Assembly (NCBI GenBank): GCA_964006375.1
Contig: OZ023270.1
Span: forward strand, 52,936,120 to 53,000,119
DNA from: Tillus elongatus
Lineage: Eukaryota; Arthropoda; Insecta; Coleoptera; Cleridae
Direction of reading: 5' to 3'
DNA length: 64,000 nt
Part shown: piece by piece, positions 61,948 through 64,000 of the stretch
Numbering within the stretch: position 1 is the first letter of the stretch
Layout: every line of letters starts with the position of its first letter
Position numbers and translations under genes: made by a program
Notes under the pieces: model-generated
The model's database searches: none
Seen by the model: only the letters and a program-made list of their open reading frames with translations
What the model was told of the DNA's origin: nothing

Positions 61948-62077
61948 TACGTCACACTTGCCGCATTACACTTATTATATTAAGCCTAACATTTTACAGA
62001 AAATGTATGATAATGCATGAAAAGTGCTGTTTTACAAGTTTTATTTGATATTTACAACAATGTATCTCATTTAAAAC

Positions 62078-62262
62078 AAGTAATTCTGTCACATATATCT
62101 ATTCCCAAATTTTCAAGTCCTTGGACAATATGTGGTGTGGTAACCTAAATGGGCCGTTGAGGTCGTGGGCCATCTTCAAGGGATTCTCTGTCTTGCTTAA
62201 AGATGTTATGCCACTTGTAGGTCATGGCTTTTCTAGGGAAAGGGTCTGTAGTAGAGGCGTGA
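62078..62262 (-). pseudogene. Mariner-like transposase N-terminal remnant
   Basis: The minus strand encodes FKQDRESLEDGPRPQRPI, a stop, then VTTPHIVQGLENLGI. This is the paired helix-turn-helix linker region of mariner transposases (GRESLEDDxRPGRPxxxTT). The catalytic domain is not present nearby and one stop interrupts the fragment. Confidence 0.6.
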
Positions 62263-62499
62263 GAAGCTTCAATATTTCGAACCGAACCCGAACTCAAACC
62301 GAACCTTCGGTTCGAAAAATTGTTCGTGTTAGGCCATGTTAAAGTGAATTGAATTTCGAAATACTTAATTGTCCAAAATAGTTCGAAGTTCGTTGTTCAA
62401 AAACACTTCAATATTAAACATAACAGGCATTGAAAGCTGCCAAATATAGCGAAGTTGTAGCCCACTAGCGGCCCCGTTAAGTCGGTAGCGGCGTTTTAG

Positions 62500-62626
62500 T
62501 GAATTTTCTTAAAAAAAATTCACTAATGAGGAGATCCCGACTTTTGAATTTTGAAAAAATTTCTTCAAATGAGGGCTAATTAGGCCCCACAGAACACATT
62601 TCCGGGGTCAGTTAAAATTTTTATAT

Positions 62627-62712
<86 letters not shown>

Positions 62713-63000
62713 CACACCGATAACTCAAAAAATAATGGGCCGATTTTGATTAAATTTGGTGAATACCTTGCTTTTGCAAATGGCTTGGATAAGTTCGTTA
62801 GCCAGGGAAATCGGTCCAGGTTTTCCCGGAAAATTTTGTGTTTTCTTTCAAAAAAAATTTATATCTACGGAATTAACAAAGTAAGGGCAACCAAATTTGG
62901 TATGCGGGTTTACATCCTTATAGGTAAACTACATACCAAAATTTAGCTTTGTAGGTCAAAAGACAAAAAAGTTATAGGCATTTAAAGAAAAATAAAGTGA
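62500..63000 (+). repeat. (TA)n-bearing dispersed repeat, copy I
   Basis: Left hairpin (TTAGTGAATTTTC ... AAATTCACTAATGAGG), GAGATCCCGAC, (TA)n at 62630-62708, then CACACCGATAACTCAAAAAA and GATAAGTTCGTTAGCC. Same order as copies A and C. Confidence 0.83.
62630..62708. repeat. (TA)n microsatellite
   Basis: About 79 bp of TA within dispersed repeat copy I. Confidence 0.97.
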
Positions 63001-63339
63001 GGTTTTTCACAAAACGTCAAAGTTGCGATTTAAACGTCAAAATTGGCAACATTTAGGAAAAGAACTTGGATCTAATACGGGCTATGGAAATAAGTGTCTC
63101 AAGAAGAATGTTTTACAAACCCTGAAGTCTTAGTTTCAACCGTCATTGTCCTTCATTTTAATAAAATGTTTCCAGAAAATTCATTTCAAATAGACCCTTT
63201 CTCTGATGCTTGGAAGTAGCCTTAGCTATAGAGTTTATCATTTAATGGTATATAATTGTTGTAGAATTTTCGTAAAAAAATCAATAAAGCTCAATATATC
63301 TGTTATTATACAAGGTATGAAAAAAATTGTATATATTAA

Positions 63340-63840
63340 TTATAGGGTGCCTTGAGCTACCTCTTAAAAAATTATTTCTACAATCACAGGGTGGCCCATA
63401 AGTCGTTGGTGATACAAATTTTCTTTTTTTTTAAATCAAACACGCCTTATGTTATTGCATTTTTGCATTTTCCATCGAAATATAATGCATGTTTGTAAGA
63501 AAAAAAATTCTGGACGCAGTAAGTGCGTTATGGTAGCGAATTTTGATCAAATTCTTAATATTTGAATAGCTCAATTTGCTATTAAGCTATAAGGTTGACC
63601 AAGAAACGAATTTTTTCGGGAACACTTTAAGTTTACTTTCGGAAATTTTTGTACATTTTCAAACAATAAAGTTATTTTGATGAAACATGGCACATTGTTT
63701 TTACTATATAGATTATACTGGTAACCAAATTTGATGCCCGCTTTCTTAAAAAAACACACATTATTGCTATTAAAAAATAGTTTTATGAAAATTCACTACC
63801 ATAACGCACTTGCTGCGTCCAGAGTTTTTTAATTCTGTAT
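63340..63840. repeat. Diverged dispersed repeat fragments
   Basis: 63343-63420 resembles 45437-45560. At 63508-63545 the right end occurs inverted (GTAAGTGCGTTATGGTAGCG). At 63788-63830 it occurs in plus orientation (CTACCATAACGCACTTGCTG). Together they mark two converging copies. Confidence 0.7.
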
Positions 63841-63949
63841 CTGCCACATTGAGTCGGTAGCATAATTTGAGGAGATTTCACTAATGCATATTTTTGACAG
63901 TTGCTGGGACACAATGAGACCTCACAGAGCAATTTAACAATCACAGATT

Positions 63950-63952
<3 letters not shown>

Positions 63953-64000
<48 letters not shown>
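63953..64000. repeat. (TA)n microsatellite at window edge
   Basis: TA from about 63953 to the last base; its true length is not visible. Confidence 0.97.

Noticed and set aside
62280..62320. CGAACC/GGTTCG palindromic stretch as a regulatory site
   Set aside because: Looks like degenerate simple repeat with local self-complementarity; nothing ties it to a gene.

Overview
The window looks like a transposon-dense stretch of an insect nuclear genome. It is AT-rich, has eukaryotic splice sites, and carries arthropod-type retroelements: LOA/R1-like and CR1-like LINEs, CsRn1-, mag- and errantivirus-like Ty3/gypsy elements, DUF4817-type mariner and Merlin DNA transposons. Twelve (TA)n arrays of about 50-215 bp are spread through it, and the right edge of the window lies inside one. 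The insect order cannot be fixed from the sequence.

Only two host-gene pieces are supported, both on the minus strand. One is the last two coding exons of a trypsin-like serine protease (61417-61578 and 51347-51552). They are joined in phase across a 9.9 kb intron that holds most of the transposons of the right end. The other is a RING-finger exon at 8376-8569.

Layout. 1-844: decayed LINE reverse transcriptase. 1419-6662: apparently complete LOA-like LINE (minus, two overlapping open ORFs, 11-bp target duplication), with a truncated relative at 6837-7367. 7.8-9.8 kb: hAT-like remnant, RING exon and broken Merlin transposase. 9.96-14 kb: compound unit of (TA)n-bearing repeat, 130-bp tandem repeats and inverted arms. 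14067-15308: internally deleted CsRn1-like element. 15.7-21.4 kb: broken errantivirus-like element with env. 21.4-24.5 kb: minisatellites and (TA)n. 24.66-31.47 kb: 148-bp satellite split by a mag-like LTR element (25725-30412) with a CCTGT target duplication. 31.5-34.2 kb: second, inverted copy of the compound unit. 35354-37548: mariner-type transposon with about 475-bp terminal inverted repeats, inserted in (TA)n. 38004-42678: second mag-like element, frameshifted. 42768-45250: long inverted repeat element and mariner remnant. 47.0-49.6 kb: CR1-like LINE with PHD/esterase-like ORF1. 51.3-61.6 kb: protease intron containing LINE fragments and an intact CsRn1-like element with near-identical LTRs (54739-59463). 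61764-61947: small palindromic insertion with a hammerhead-ribozyme-like core.

The genes do not form a pathway. The window records successive transposition: old decayed LINEs and DNA transposons, satellite and (TA)n expansion, then recent insertions (LOA-like LINE, CsRn1-like and mag-like elements). The most notable points are the hammerhead-like element, the repeated association of (TA)n arrays with one repeat family, and the internally deleted LTR element next to a full-length relative in the same window. Coordinates of decayed elements are approximate to some tens of bases.
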